Shown here piece by piece: positions 20,992 to 30,875 of a DNA stretch of 64,000 bases. The stretch lies in the NCBI RefSeq assembly GCF_963855985.1, contig NW_026973566.1, forward strand, positions 310,001-374,000. Direction: 5' to 3'. The position numbers and the translations under genes are program-made. Within the stretch, counting starts at the first letter, position 1, and every line of letters starts with the position of its first letter. The notes beneath the pieces were generated by a model. The model was not told the DNA's origin, ran no database searches, and was given only the letters and a program-made list of their open reading frames with translations. Source of the stretch: Ostrinia nubilalis. Lineage: Eukaryota; Arthropoda; Insecta; Lepidoptera; Crambidae.

Positions 20992-23900
20992 AAGTTAATC
21001 TTCAAACACAGAGGCAACTTCCGTACATTCAAATAGCTTATCCTCCTCTTAAACTATTAATAGACACAGGTGCAAACCAATCCTTCATAAGTCCCGAAGC
21101 TGTTCAGCAATACTTTGCTAATTATCCCTTAAACTTTGATCCGTTTGAAGTGACAAACATACACGCAACTAGTAGAAATAATTACTCTATAACATTGCCG
21201 TGTTTTCCTGAGTTTCTTGATAAAGATAATATGAAGCTATTTGTATATCGGTTTCACGATTACTTCGACGGTCTCATCGGCCTAGATTTATTAAGTAAAT
21301 GGGAAGCTCGAATAGATCTAAAAGAAAGCCAACTTTTGACCCGTTTTGCTTCAAACCCTATTCATATGTACAATTCACGGAACGTGAACCTTTACGAGGA
21401 TATTATTCCAGCAATGTCCTCTAAAATAATTAAGGTTCCTTTAGATTTGGCTAATGGCGAAGCGCTCATCCCGGAACAGATAATTTGTAACTGCATCATT
21501 CACGAGTGCCTTACAACCGTCTCTAATAACCGTGGCTACTTAGAAATAGAAAACACCACGGCGAACGATATAATATTCTCACTTGATAGCCCCGCGCACG
21601 CTGAATTATTTAATATCGAGTGCACTCGCACTCAACAGCCAGCGTCGCGCGCTGATGACGTCATTTCGCGCTTACGTACCGAGCATTTGAACGAAGAGGA
21701 AAAAGCCAACTTAATTACTCTTTGCTCTCGCTACGCGGACGTTTTTTATATTGACGGTGAGCAATTAACATTCACAAATAAGATTAAACACCGGATCAGG
21801 ACCACCGACGAGGTCCCTGTGCACGCTAAGAACTATCGATATCCTTTTGTTCATCGAGAGGAAGTTAAGACTCAGATAGGAAAGATGTTGGAACAGGGCA
21901 TCATCAGACCCTCCGACTCAGCCTGGAGCTCACCCATCTGGGTGGTGCCCAAGAAAATAGATGCGTCCGGCAAACAGAAATGGCGACTCGTGGTTGACTT
22001 TCGCAAACTGAACGAAAAGACAATTGACGACAAATATCCCATACCCAACATCAATGACGTCTTGGACAAGCTAGGGAAATGCCAGTATTTCACCACACTT
22101 GACCTGGCCAGCGGCTTCTACCAAGTGGAGATGGATCCCCAGGATATTTCTAAAACGGCCTTCAATGTCGAGCATGGACATTTTGAATTCCTTCGAATGC
22201 CCATGGGACTTAAAAATTCTCCATCCACATTCCAGCGAGTGATGGATAACGTCCTCAGAGGCCTCCAAAACGATATTTGCTTAGTGTATCTCGATGACAT
22301 AATTGTCTATAGCACATCCCTCCAGGAACACATGGTAAACCTGGAAAAAGTATTTCAAAGACTTCGAGAGTCCAACTTTAAAATTCAGATGGACAAATCA
22401 GAGTTCTTGAAGCTTGAAACAGCTTACCTTGGCCATGTGATCAGCAGGGACGGTGTTAAACCAAACCCTGACAAGATCTCCGCTATACAAAAATATCCAA
22501 TCCCGAAAACCACTAAGGAAATTAAACAATTCCTTGGACTCCTCGGTTACTACCGAAAATTCATTCCCGATTTTGCACGTACCACCAAGCCTTTGACTCA
22601 ATGTCTAAAAAAGGGTAGAAAAATACTACTCACTCCCGAATACGTAAATTGCTTTGAGAAATGCAAGACCCTTCTCACCAATGATCCCATTCTTCAATAT
22701 CCTGACTTTACTAAAGAGTTCAACCTTACAACAGACGCTTCAAACGTGGCTATTGGAGCCATATTATCCCAAGGTCCTATAGGATCTGACAAACCTGTGT
22801 GCTACGCTTCTCGAACACTAAATGATAGCGAAATTAACTATAGCACAATCGAGAAAGAACTCTTGGCCATAGTGTGGGCTACGAAATATTTTAGGCCCTA
22901 CCTATTTGGTAGAAAATTTAGGATACTGACTGACCACAAGCCTCTTGAGTGGATGATGAATTTAAAAGAACCAAATTCACGTCTTACTAGATGGCGACTG
23001 AGACTGAGCGAATACGACTTCACAGTGCAATATAAGAAAGGCAAAATTAACACCAATGCCGATGCTTTGTCACGAATAGAAATTCATCTAGGCGACACTA
23101 GATCATTAATGGAAGAAATTGACGAACTTAATTCCCTATTAGGCAACCCGACCGAGGTAGCCCTCTCTAAACCTAACTCTTCCACTGAGACTGTACATAC
23201 TAGCCACGAACACCCGATACTAGAAATCCCGATAACTGACGAACCCCTGAATAAATTCAACAGGCAAATACATCTCACTATAGTTAATGATGTTAAACGA
23301 AAACCCACTGTGACCAAACCATTTGACACACACACACGAACAAGTATACAGCTATCAGAAACAAACTTGGAAGAGGACTTAGTAAATGCTATTAAGGAAT
23401 ACGTCAACCCCAAAGTTAAGACAGGACTTCTCATTAGCCCCGCTCTCGCAATGTACTCCATTATCCCCATAATACAGGACAAATTTAAGGGCTCTTCAAT
23501 GAACCTAGTACTAACTAAATCAGAAATAGAAAATGTCAAGGAATATCTCCGCCAGCAGGAGATAATTCGTCACTATCATGATGGCAAAACTAACCATCGT
23601 GGCATCAATGAATGTTATTTGTCCTTATCCCGAAAATATTACTGGCCCAAGATGAAGGACCAAATCACTAAATTTATTAACGAATGTACCATCTGTGGTC
23701 AAGGCAAATACGACCGAAATCCTATTAGACCTCAATTTAATCTTGTGCCTCCTGCAACTAAACCCTTTGAAATAGTTCATATGGACCTGTTCACTGTACA
23801 AAGTGAAAAATATGTCACCTTTATAGATGTCTTTACTAAATACGGTCAAGCATACCATTTGCGTGACGGTACTGCCCTCAGTATACTACAGGCTTTATTG

Positions 23901-24620
23901 CAATATTGTACTCACCACGGAGTGCCCGTGACGTTAGTAACTGATAATGGTACTGAATTCACCAATCAGTTATTCTTAGAATTTACTAGACTGCACAAGA
24001 TCAACCACCATAGAATCCTAGCCCATTCCCCTAACGACAATGGTAACATTGAGAGATTTCACCTGACTCTCCTAGAACATCTAAGACTCCTGAAACTACA
24101 GCACAAGGACGAACCCGTTGTGAACCTTTTGCCATATGCGCTTATAGCTTACAATTCTTCCATACATAGTTTCACAAAATGCAGACCATTTGACTTACTT
24201 ACTGGACACTTTGACGCTAGAGACTGTCTAAATATCGACATAACTGAGCACCTTTTACAGCAATACCTTCAGAATCATAGGGATCGAATGAAGATAGTTT
24301 ACGATATAGTTAACAACAAATCCCTAGTAGACAGAACAGCCATTATAGAGAACAGAAATAAAAACCGGGAACCTGAAGTACAATATGCTCCCGAGCAACA
24401 AATTTTTATTAAAAATCCTTTAGCTGAACGTCAAAAGGTAGCCCCTCGCTACACTCAGGATACAGTATTAGCAGATTTGCCCATTCATATTTACACATCA
24501 AAAAAACGCGGTCCCATAGCTAAAAACCGCTTGAAACGTATCCCTAAAACAGCTAATTTGTTACAGGATACTACTAGGAATGATCCTTCGGATCACTCGG
24601 TCTCAAGAGATAAAACTTGA
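20976..24620 (+). CDS. pol: Errantivirus Pol (protease, RT, RNase H, integrase)
   Basis: About 1214 residues expressed by -1 frameshift from gag; no start codon is needed. The aspartic protease has LLIDTGANQSF with DTGA at 21063-21074. RT has FTTLDLASGFYQV, FLRMPMGLKNSPSTFQR and the catalytic YLDD at 22287-22298. RNase H has TTDASNVAIGA, EKELLAIVWA and LTDHKPLEW. Integrase has a zinc domain with CTIC (23685-23696) and catalytic D (23784), D (23943, TDNGTEF) and E (24051). RT-RNase H-integrase order defines Ty3/Gypsy. The 3' end overlaps env by 41 bases in another frame. All catalytic motifs are present and no stop interrupts them, so this copy may still encode active enzymes. Confidence 0.93.
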   Translation, partial: KKAKIEVNLQTQRQLPYIQIAYPPLKLLIDTGANQSFISPEAVQQYFANYPLNFDPFEVTNIHATSRNNYSITLPCFPEFLDKDNMKLFVYRFHDYFDGLIGLDLLSKWEARIDLKESQLLTRFASNPIHMYNSRNVNLYEDIIPAMSSKIIKVPLDLANGEALIPEQIICNCIIHECLTTVSNNRGYLEIENTTANDIIFSLDSPAHAELFNIECTRTQQPASRADDVISRLRTEHLNEEEKANLITLCSRYADVFYIDGEQLTFTNKIKHRIRTTDEVPVHAKNYRYPFVHREEVKTQIGKMLEQGIIRPSDSAWSSPIWVVPKKIDASGKQKWRLVVDFRKLNEKTIDDKYPIPNINDVLDKLGKCQYFTTLDLASGFYQVEMDPQDISKTAFNVEHGHFEFLRMPMGLKNSPSTFQRVMDNVLRGLQNDICLVYLDDIIVYSTSLQEHMVNLEKVFQRLRESNFKIQMDKSEFLKLETAYLGHVISRDGVKPNPDKISAIQKYPIPKTTKEIKQFLGLLGYYRKFIPDFARTTKPLTQCLKKGRKILLTPEYVNCFEKCKTLLTNDPILQYPDFTKEFNLTTDASNVAIGAILSQGPIGSDKPVCYASRTLNDSEINYSTIEKELLAIVWATKYFRPYLFGRKFRILTDHKPLEWMMNLKEPNSRLTRWRLRLSEYDFTVQYKKGKINTNADALSRIEIHLGDTRSLMEEIDELNSLLGNPTEVALSKPNSSTETVHTSHEHPILEIPITDEPLNKFNRQIHLTIVNDVKRKPTVTKPFDTHTRTSIQLSETNLEEDLVNAIKEYVNPKVKTGLLISPALAMYSIIPIIQDKFKGSSMNLVLTKSEIENVKEYLRQQEIIRHYHDGKTNHRGINECYLSLSRKYYWPKMKDQITKFINECTICGQGKYDRNPIRPQFNLVPPATKPFEIVHMDLFTVQSEKYVTFIDVFTKYGQAYHLRDGTALSILQALLQYCTHHGVPVTLVTDNGTEFTNQLFLEFTRLHKINHHRILAHSPNDNGNIERFHLTLLEHLRLLKLQHKDEPVVNLLPYALIAYNSSIHSFTKCRPFDLLTGHFDARDCLNIDITEHLLQQYLQNHRDRMKIVYDIVNNKSLVDRTAIIENRNKNREPEVQYAPEQQIFIKNPLAERQKVAPRYTQDTVLADLPIHIYTSKKRGPIAKNRLKRIPKTANLLQDTTRNDPSDHSVSRDKT

Positions 24621-26253
24621 GAGCTTGGCTGACGGACCAGGACTACTACCCCACAAACTTGGACCCATGAGATTGACTACTCACCATCATACATTTATAC
24701 AATATGTTCAACTTGACCTCATCCAAGAAAAAGTCGACTCCCTACAAACCCAACTGACGAGTTACAAGTCCCGACTTATTAACGATACACACTTACTTTA
24801 TGAGACTCAAATTGACTATTTAACTGAGAAGCTTGACAAAGTATCAGTACAATTAAAATCATTAGAACCCAACCGCGTTAAAAGAGGTATTGTAGATGGC
24901 CTTGGATCCGTTATAAAAAGCATAACTGGTAATCTGGACCATTCTGATGCAATAAAATACAATAAAGCCATTAATCTTCTTAAAAGTAACCAAGATAAAA
25001 TTGCCTCGGAACTTAATAATCATATTAGCATTAATAAAGAATGGATATCCGAACATGACAAAATTTTGACACAAATTGTAGATAACCAGAATAAAATTAA
25101 TACAACTATTGAATTAATATTGAAAAGCAATGTATACAACGAAAATAGTTTAGTTAAATATGCCAGACTTGCTCAACTCTTAATTATAATAAGCGAAAAC
25201 GTTGAAGACCTTGCTCAGGAACTAATTAGGTTAGAAAATAGTTTAGCTTTTATCCGTGCATTAAGCACACACCACTCTATGATCGATGTGGACACTCTTA
25301 GATCTATGATAATTAAACTTAAGAATATCTATGGAAATGAACAAGTATTAAATCTTGAACTTAGGCAATATTATGATGTCATTAAACCAGGGTCATACTA
25401 TACTGATAATCAGATAGTTTTCATATATAAATTCCCAATAGTATCCAGGGAAATATATAGCTTCTATCATCTATCCATAGTCCCTAATAGAAGTAATCAG
25501 GCCCTAATCCCGACCTATCCTTTCCTAGCAACAAACGAGATTTCATTCATGTACATAGAGACAGAATGTCCGAAGCTCAGCAACTGGTATCTCTGTGGAG
25601 ACGCTACTCACCACCAGCTACGCAGCAAACCTGATTGCATCAACGAGCTCATCGTCAACCAGATCCTGAAAGAAAATTGCGAATTCTCTACGGTCACCCT
25701 GAAGAAAGAAGCCATGGAAAAGTTGGACGACCAACACTACGTCTTATCTTTTCCACAACCCAGCAAAGTCCAACTCCTCTGCGGGAGACGAGACTACACC
25801 ACACTTCAAGGAAGCTACCTCATTACAATTCCCGTTGGCTGTCATCTTAAAACTACAGAGTTCACCATCACCAATGACAACGACGAAATAAGAGGACAAC
25901 CTCTGAAGCTGACAGAAATCCCATCTGACACGGAGAAGCAAATCAGGATAGCATCCCACATCAACTTGAACTCCATTGACCTGCAAGGACTACACAGACT
26001 CCAGGACAAGATCACTATGGAAGCCCCGATCAATATCACCGACATCCCACTCGACGTATATCACACAACCATCCCATTTTATGTGATACTGCTTGCATCG
26101 AGTATACTTGCAATCTTCATCGCATACCGGCGCTTCAACAAGAAAAGGAAAGATAGCCAGACTAAAAAGAAGGAAGAGCATCCAGCACCTTCCGGAGATC
26201 AGCAACATCATGACGCGATCCCGGCAACATTTTCACTCAACGTGATAAAATAG
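24580..26253 (+). CDS. env: Errantivirus Env (baculovirus F-like fusion protein)
   Basis: A 557-residue membrane glycoprotein related in layout to baculovirus F proteins. A furin-type site RVKR lies at about residues 99-102, followed by a Gly-rich start (GIVDGLGSVIKS) fitting a fusion peptide, then heptad-rich helices. A transmembrane segment spans roughly residues 497-519, and a basic cytoplasmic tail of about 40 residues follows. Several Cys and N-glycosylation-type sites lie in the ectodomain. The ORF as it stands has no hydrophobic signal peptide. Errantivirus Env is normally translated from spliced RNA, so the leader may come from an upstream exon or be lost. No frameshift is seen. Particle formation or infectivity cannot be judged from sequence. 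Confidence 0.85.
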   Translation: MILRITRSQEIKLESLADGPGLLPHKLGPMRLTTHHHTFIQYVQLDLIQEKVDSLQTQLTSYKSRLINDTHLLYETQIDYLTEKLDKVSVQLKSLEPNRVKRGIVDGLGSVIKSITGNLDHSDAIKYNKAINLLKSNQDKIASELNNHISINKEWISEHDKILTQIVDNQNKINTTIELILKSNVYNENSLVKYARLAQLLIIISENVEDLAQELIRLENSLAFIRALSTHHSMIDVDTLRSMIIKLKNIYGNEQVLNLELRQYYDVIKPGSYYTDNQIVFIYKFPIVSREIYSFYHLSIVPNRSNQALIPTYPFLATNEISFMYIETECPKLSNWYLCGDATHHQLRSKPDCINELIVNQILKENCEFSTVTLKKEAMEKLDDQHYVLSFPQPSKVQLLCGRRDYTTLQGSYLITIPVGCHLKTTEFTITNDNDEIRGQPLKLTEIPSDTEKQIRIASHINLNSIDLQGLHRLQDKITMEAPINITDIPLDVYHTTIPFYVILLASSILAIFIAYRRFNKKRKDSQTKKKEEHPAPSGDQQHHDAIPATFSLNVIK

Positions 26254-26263
26254 TTGCCGTTCT

Positions 26264-26274
26264 AAGGGGGGAGG
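26264..26274 (+). other. Errantivirus polypurine tract
   Basis: AAGGGGGGAGG abuts the 3' LTR, the usual position for the plus-strand primer. Confidence 0.85.
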
Positions 26275-26537
26275 AATTACGCTGTCGCCCAGTATGAAGA
26301 TCGCTGACTTGCTGCCCTACATTAGTGCAATGGTCCGAAGTGCAATTAGTGAAAGTGACGTCAATCGACATTTTCCTAAAAACTGTAGTTCATTATTTTA
26401 TCATTCCATAATCATACTTCGATTAGGTCTCATCTTGTTTTAATTATAAGTATTTCATGTAATTTTCTAATTTCTAATTAAATCTTTTATAAGTATATTC
26501 GGTTTTTTTTCGATCCTCCGATCGCAGCTAACGTATT
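26275..26537 (+). repeat. Errantivirus 3' LTR
   Basis: 263 bp, same length as and identical by eye to the 5' LTR. Followed by the host CA-rich microsatellite. Confidence 0.92.
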
Positions 26538-26538
26538 T

Positions 26539-26602
26539 CACACACAAACACACACACACAACACACAAACACACACACACAAACACACACACACACACTC
26601 TT
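26539..26602. repeat. Interrupted (CA)n microsatellite
   Basis: CA units broken by AA steps, then a CTCTTTCCC stretch. It is the right half of the microsatellite at 18978-19076, separated by the errantivirus. Confidence 0.9.
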
Positions 26603-26661
26603 TCCCTTTCTCTCACACTCTAATATGTAAGTATATCGAATTTAATCGTAAAGTAACAACC

Positions 26662-26735
26662 TCCACTGTGGTCTAGTGGTAAGGCCACCTATTTAGGACA
26701 GCCAATTCCTCTGTGGTTTAGGATTCCGAGTGAAG
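26662..26735 (+). other. tRNA-like (SINE head-like) segment
   Basis: TGGTCTAGTGG fits the tRNA A-box consensus, and about 40 bases later GTTTAGGATTCC is a degraded B-box. The sequence cannot fold into a full tRNA, so it is a tRNA-derived fragment or chance. Confidence 0.4.
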
Positions 26736-26756
26736 CTCGCTGATCATCCATCAGTT

Positions 26757-27392
26757 TCCATCAGGTCAGATGAAGGGCAAGAGATTCCTCGTTGTGGATA
26801 AAAAATGTTCTGTTCAGTTATTGTCTTTAAATGTGTTCTACGTAACGTAAACATAGAGAATTGCAAACATTAGTTAGTCCTAAGAAAGTCAAAACATGTA
26901 ACGGAATCTCCGACTTACCACTTTAGTGGAGCGATTACAGAAAATAATGGCCTATTAAGTACATGTTTTTTTGTGTTATTATGAAAGTTCAGAAAACTGC
27001 GCAGTTTTTAAAATTACTTTGGACCTATGGAATTTCTTTTTTTTTTTTAAACTTTTAAGTTGAAAATTTTAGAATGTTCCGCTAAAAGCATATTTTTTAT
27101 GTTTCTAGCAAAAATTTTGTATCTTGCATCAAAGATAGGAAGTTGATTATTTTTTTCAAAAATCTGCAATTAATAGGGAATCTGTCAAAAAAAAGAAATC
27201 TGAGAAAAGTCGACCCAAAAAAAAGATAAAAAAATTTAAAGCCTACTGGGTCATACAATTTGAAAAAATCACAAAATTAACGATAACTTCTAAACTATGA
27301 AAAATCGTAGAACATACATGGGGGTGAAATCGATAGGTCTAGTCCTCACCTATCACCTGCCTTCGGCTTGACACCTTACAAGAAACACCCTG
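26757..27392 (-). repeat. Right long inverted-repeat arm
   Basis: Inverted complement of 18152-18785. It ends ACACCCTG followed by TA. From 27393 to 27682 the sequence is AT-rich with no recognised feature. Confidence 0.85.
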
Positions 27393-27682
27393 TATAAAAC
27401 AAATTCTTATCCTATCTTAACTTAGCTTAAAACTATCTTAGCATCTATGTTATGTGACAATATGGTTAACAAATTGTGTATTTACTCGAGTATTTGGCTC
27501 TGGTTAGCTTTCATGTTTACACTGGTTAACAACTGCTTATTCACTTATAAACAAAATTAATATGCATAGAACTACACACACAGTGTTCATGGTTGCATCG
27601 AATAAGTGTTTGAATTTACAGGAAGTTGTAATACATACGTGCTCTTTATCGTTAGAGAATGATATAGTCTAGTTATTCATTG

Positions 27683-27970
27683 TGTTAAATTCGTACACAT
27701 ACTCACTCACAAATTGGATATTAAATACAAATAGTCTGAAACCAACTTATTCACCAATACCATAATTTGCCAACTCAAGCCATCAATCATAGGTACACAA
27801 CACACTGATATTTTAGAAGGCTCTCGGGTCATGGCGTTTAGCTCGCGGCCAACGTTCGAATGCCACAAGGAATATCTTTTTGTTATCCCGTACGACTCCC
27901 CGCGTTCCTCAGGTGTAATTTGATAGCCAAATCAGCGTTAATCCTTTCGTTGCTAACATCGTTGCTAACA
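27683..27970. repeat. Left LTR of the non-coding element
   Basis: 288 bp. Its end contains a tandem duplication of TCGTTGCTAACA. Matches 35357-35644 throughout by eye. Confidence 0.88.
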
Positions 27971-28875
27971 GACGGCCGTCCTGATGCCGGAATGTCCCCA
28001 TTCCGCTTCGGCCATTCGAACGTTATGATGTATGTCCCCATACATGTATGCTATCTATGTCGTTTAATTACTTGAGAATCAATTATCATCTGCAACACCT
28101 TAATCAACAGTTGAATCAATCGTCCAGCTGAAATTCGATTCGCATTTGACAACACCAGTGTAGTGTCAACACCTTCCTTGTGAATAGTTTCACCCGAGGA
28201 CCTTAAATTAAACATTCTATTTTACTCTTCCATCTTCGTTACATTTTCTTTTTCTCTGTTATTGCAATCATTCTGTCTGAGCGATATTCAGTACCATTTT
28301 CATAATAATGATTCTGGCGGTCTTCGAGGCCAGTGTCATAAATCAATCTTCTTTCAGTAAGTCCTGAGGTACTTTCTTCTTTAGTCTACGAACGAATACT
28401 TGAAAATATATCGTCCACAAATAAACTGTTATGTAGCTCCAGTTTTCATTATGATAAGTTTAGCTTTATTATTTATTTCTTCTTTCACTGTTTTGATACC
28501 GAATTTTCGGTAAAGTCTCTCGTGACGTACCACGGTGCTTCTACAATATCTCAATACTCCATCGTATACTGCTGCTTTACCACATTAGTGCATTCACATA
28601 AAGATTTACAATTCAGGTAGCATCTTCGACAGTTTCCATTGAAACTTCAACAAAAACGTTTGTCTAGATTGGTTTCATTATACACTTATACTATAACAAG
28701 ACCTTATTTTCCACTGCAGGTTGACCATTTCTTATGACTTTTTGCGTTATTGTTGTCCTATTGCTGGACGTTTGGTAAAAATATGCTTTTTCCACGTTAC
28801 GTTTCATCCAAGTACATGCCAAGATGTAAATATCTCTTCATCGAAACTAATTTTGTCACGTTCGCTTTGACGTTC
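27971..28875. other. Interior of the non-coding LTR element, left part
   Basis: Moderately AT-rich sequence. Short phrases such as GCCGGAATGTCCCC near 27985 are GC-rich, the rest is unremarkable. No gene recognised. Confidence 0.5.
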
Positions 28876-29420
28876 GTTATTTCATTTCATTATTTCATTT
28901 CATCATTTCATTTCATCATTTCATTTCATTTCATCATTTCATTTCATCATTTCATTTCATCATTTCATTTCATCATTTCATTTCATCATTTCATTTCATC
29001 ATTTCATTTCATCATTTCATTTCATCATTTCATTTCATCATTTCATTTCATCATTTCATTTCATCATTTCATTTCATCATTTCATTTCATCATTTCATTT
29101 CATCATTTCATTTCATCATTTCATTTCATCATTTCATTTCATCATTTCATTTCATCATTTCATTTCATCATTTCATTTCATCATTTCATTTCATCATTTC
29201 ATTTCATCATTTCATTTCATCATTTCATTTCATCATTTCATTTCATCATTTCATTTCATCATTTCATTTCATCATTTCATTTCATCATTTCATTTCATCA
29301 TTTCATTTCATCATTTCATTTCATCATTTCATTTCATCATTTCATTTCATCATTTCATTTCATCATTTCATTTCATCATTTCATTTCATCATTTCATTTC
29401 ATCATTTCATTTCATTTCAT
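28876..29420. repeat. 13-bp minisatellite ATTTCATTTCATC
   Basis: About forty nearly perfect copies of a 13-bp unit, ATTTCATTTCATC, trailing off into simpler TTCAT and TCTCA repeats to about 29540. The array is free of stops in one frame, giving a long Phe/Ser/Ile/His repeat, but this is a by-product of the unit and not a gene. Confidence 0.95.
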
Positions 29421-29574
29421 TTCATTTAATATCATTTCATTACGCTTATTCATTTCATTATTTCATCTCATCTCATCTCATCTCATTTAATTTAATTTCA
29501 TTACATTTATTCAATTCATTTCATTATTTAATTTCATTTCATTACAATTCATTTCCTCATTAACAGGTTTAGGC

Positions 29575-29640
29575 GGCATAGATACAGTGTAGGTTCCATG
29601 ACATGACCTTGTGGAACTCCTGCTTTCACTTTATCAATCC
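29575..29640 (-). pseudogene. Tiny RT fragment (AGVPQG motif)
   Basis: On the minus strand the sequence reads AGVPQGHVMEPTLYL, resembling the AGVPQGSVLGPLL motif of jockey-group LINE reverse transcriptases. Sequence on either side has stops. It is about 20 codons long, so it is either a relic or a chance match. Confidence 0.4.
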
Positions 29641-29829
29641 CTTTAAGATTCTACTTGTTCAAAAACTGAGTAAGCATCTTCGTGCATCGGCATTCTTTTC
29701 ACTCATAATAATATGTATATTCATAATATTTATTTATTCATTATTTGCAAGTCATATTTCATCACATACTGTATCATACTTAATATTAACTCTGTAAGGA
29801 TGTAGCAATTTTACAACTTATAATAATTT

Positions 29830-30245
29830 AGGTACTGAGTGAGCGCAGCTTGTGCTTCGACATCCCTTTCACATTTTTGAGTGAGCACCGCTTACACTTC
29901 TGCCCCCTTTTCACTAACAATATACATATTCGTAATAATTCAGGTACTGAGTGACTACCGCTTGTGCTTCGACATCCCTTTCACAATTAAAGTGAGCACC
30001 GCTTGCACTTCGGCCTCCTTTTCACTCATAATAATATAAGATTTATAAACATTAGCGTTCCATTTCAATTCAGTAAATCGTCTAAAATTGTCACATTGAG
30101 ACCAGCGTTTCTTTATTTTACTCATAAAGTAGTTTTAAAATAATTCAGCTATCTACTGAGTGAGCACCGCTTAAGCTTCAGCATCCATTTCACGATTAAG
30201 TGAGCACTGCTTGCTCTTCGGCATACTTTTCACTCCTTTGTCTAA
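29830..30245. repeat. Diverged ~90-bp repeats with GAGTGAGCACCGCTT motif
   Basis: At least three diverged units, each with CTGAGTGAGCACCGCTT..CTTC and a CATCC.TTTCAC phrase followed by a second GTGAGCACCGCTTGC...CGGC phrase. A further copy lies at 33115-33225. Confidence 0.8.
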
Positions 30246-30579
30246 TAAATAATATTAAATCATTACCTCCATTGGTGCCAGCATTGCTACCAAAATAATA
30301 TTCTTAATCACCCTTTTTTTTTATCACTTGCTTTCCTTCTAAGTAGTTTGGTCCCGTAACAGTAATATAATAAACATTCTGAAGTAAGGAATTCCACCAT
30401 TGCTTTAACAGTAACATTATAATTTACATTACATTACATTTTATTCTCAATATAGTCAACCAATATGTAAATGTTCATAAATAGGACCCAGTAATCATTA
30501 CTTGTACACATGATTAAAATAGTTGCCTGCAAATTTTGTCACGTACATATCCCAAAATGAGTAGTAATTGGATAGTCCA
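30246..30579. other. AT-rich interior, no feature
   Basis: No coding or repeat structure recognised beyond A/T runs. Confidence 0.5.
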
Positions 30580-30875
30580 CATGTCTAATCTTAACTCTCA
30601 ATGCGCTTTTCATAATTTAAAGTAGGTATCCATTGGTGACGACTTTTCACATTGTCAAGTCTCTAGTTGACTCACTCTAGTCTCAACTCTCAATGCATTA
30701 TATCCTAAAGTAGGATCCATTGGTAACAACTATTTATTTCACACTGTCAAACCTCTAGTTAGACTCACTCTAGTCTCAACTCTCAATGCACTATATTGTA
30801 AAGTAAGTATCCATTGGTGATGTGACTATTTCACATTTCAAATCTCTCATTTTAAATTCACTTTAGTCTCAATTC
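30580..30875. repeat. ~105-bp tandem repeat, three units
   Basis: Units begin near CTCAACTCTCAATGC, include a TAAAGTAGG.ATCCATTGGT phrase and a TTTCACA.TGTCAA phrase, and end CTCTAGTT..ACTCACTCTAGT. Three diverged copies in tandem. Confidence 0.8.

Noticed and set aside
28750..29490. 246-residue Phe/Ser/His-rich reading frame
   Set aside because: It is generated by a 13-bp minisatellite that happens to lack stop codons; there is no protein character outside the repeat.
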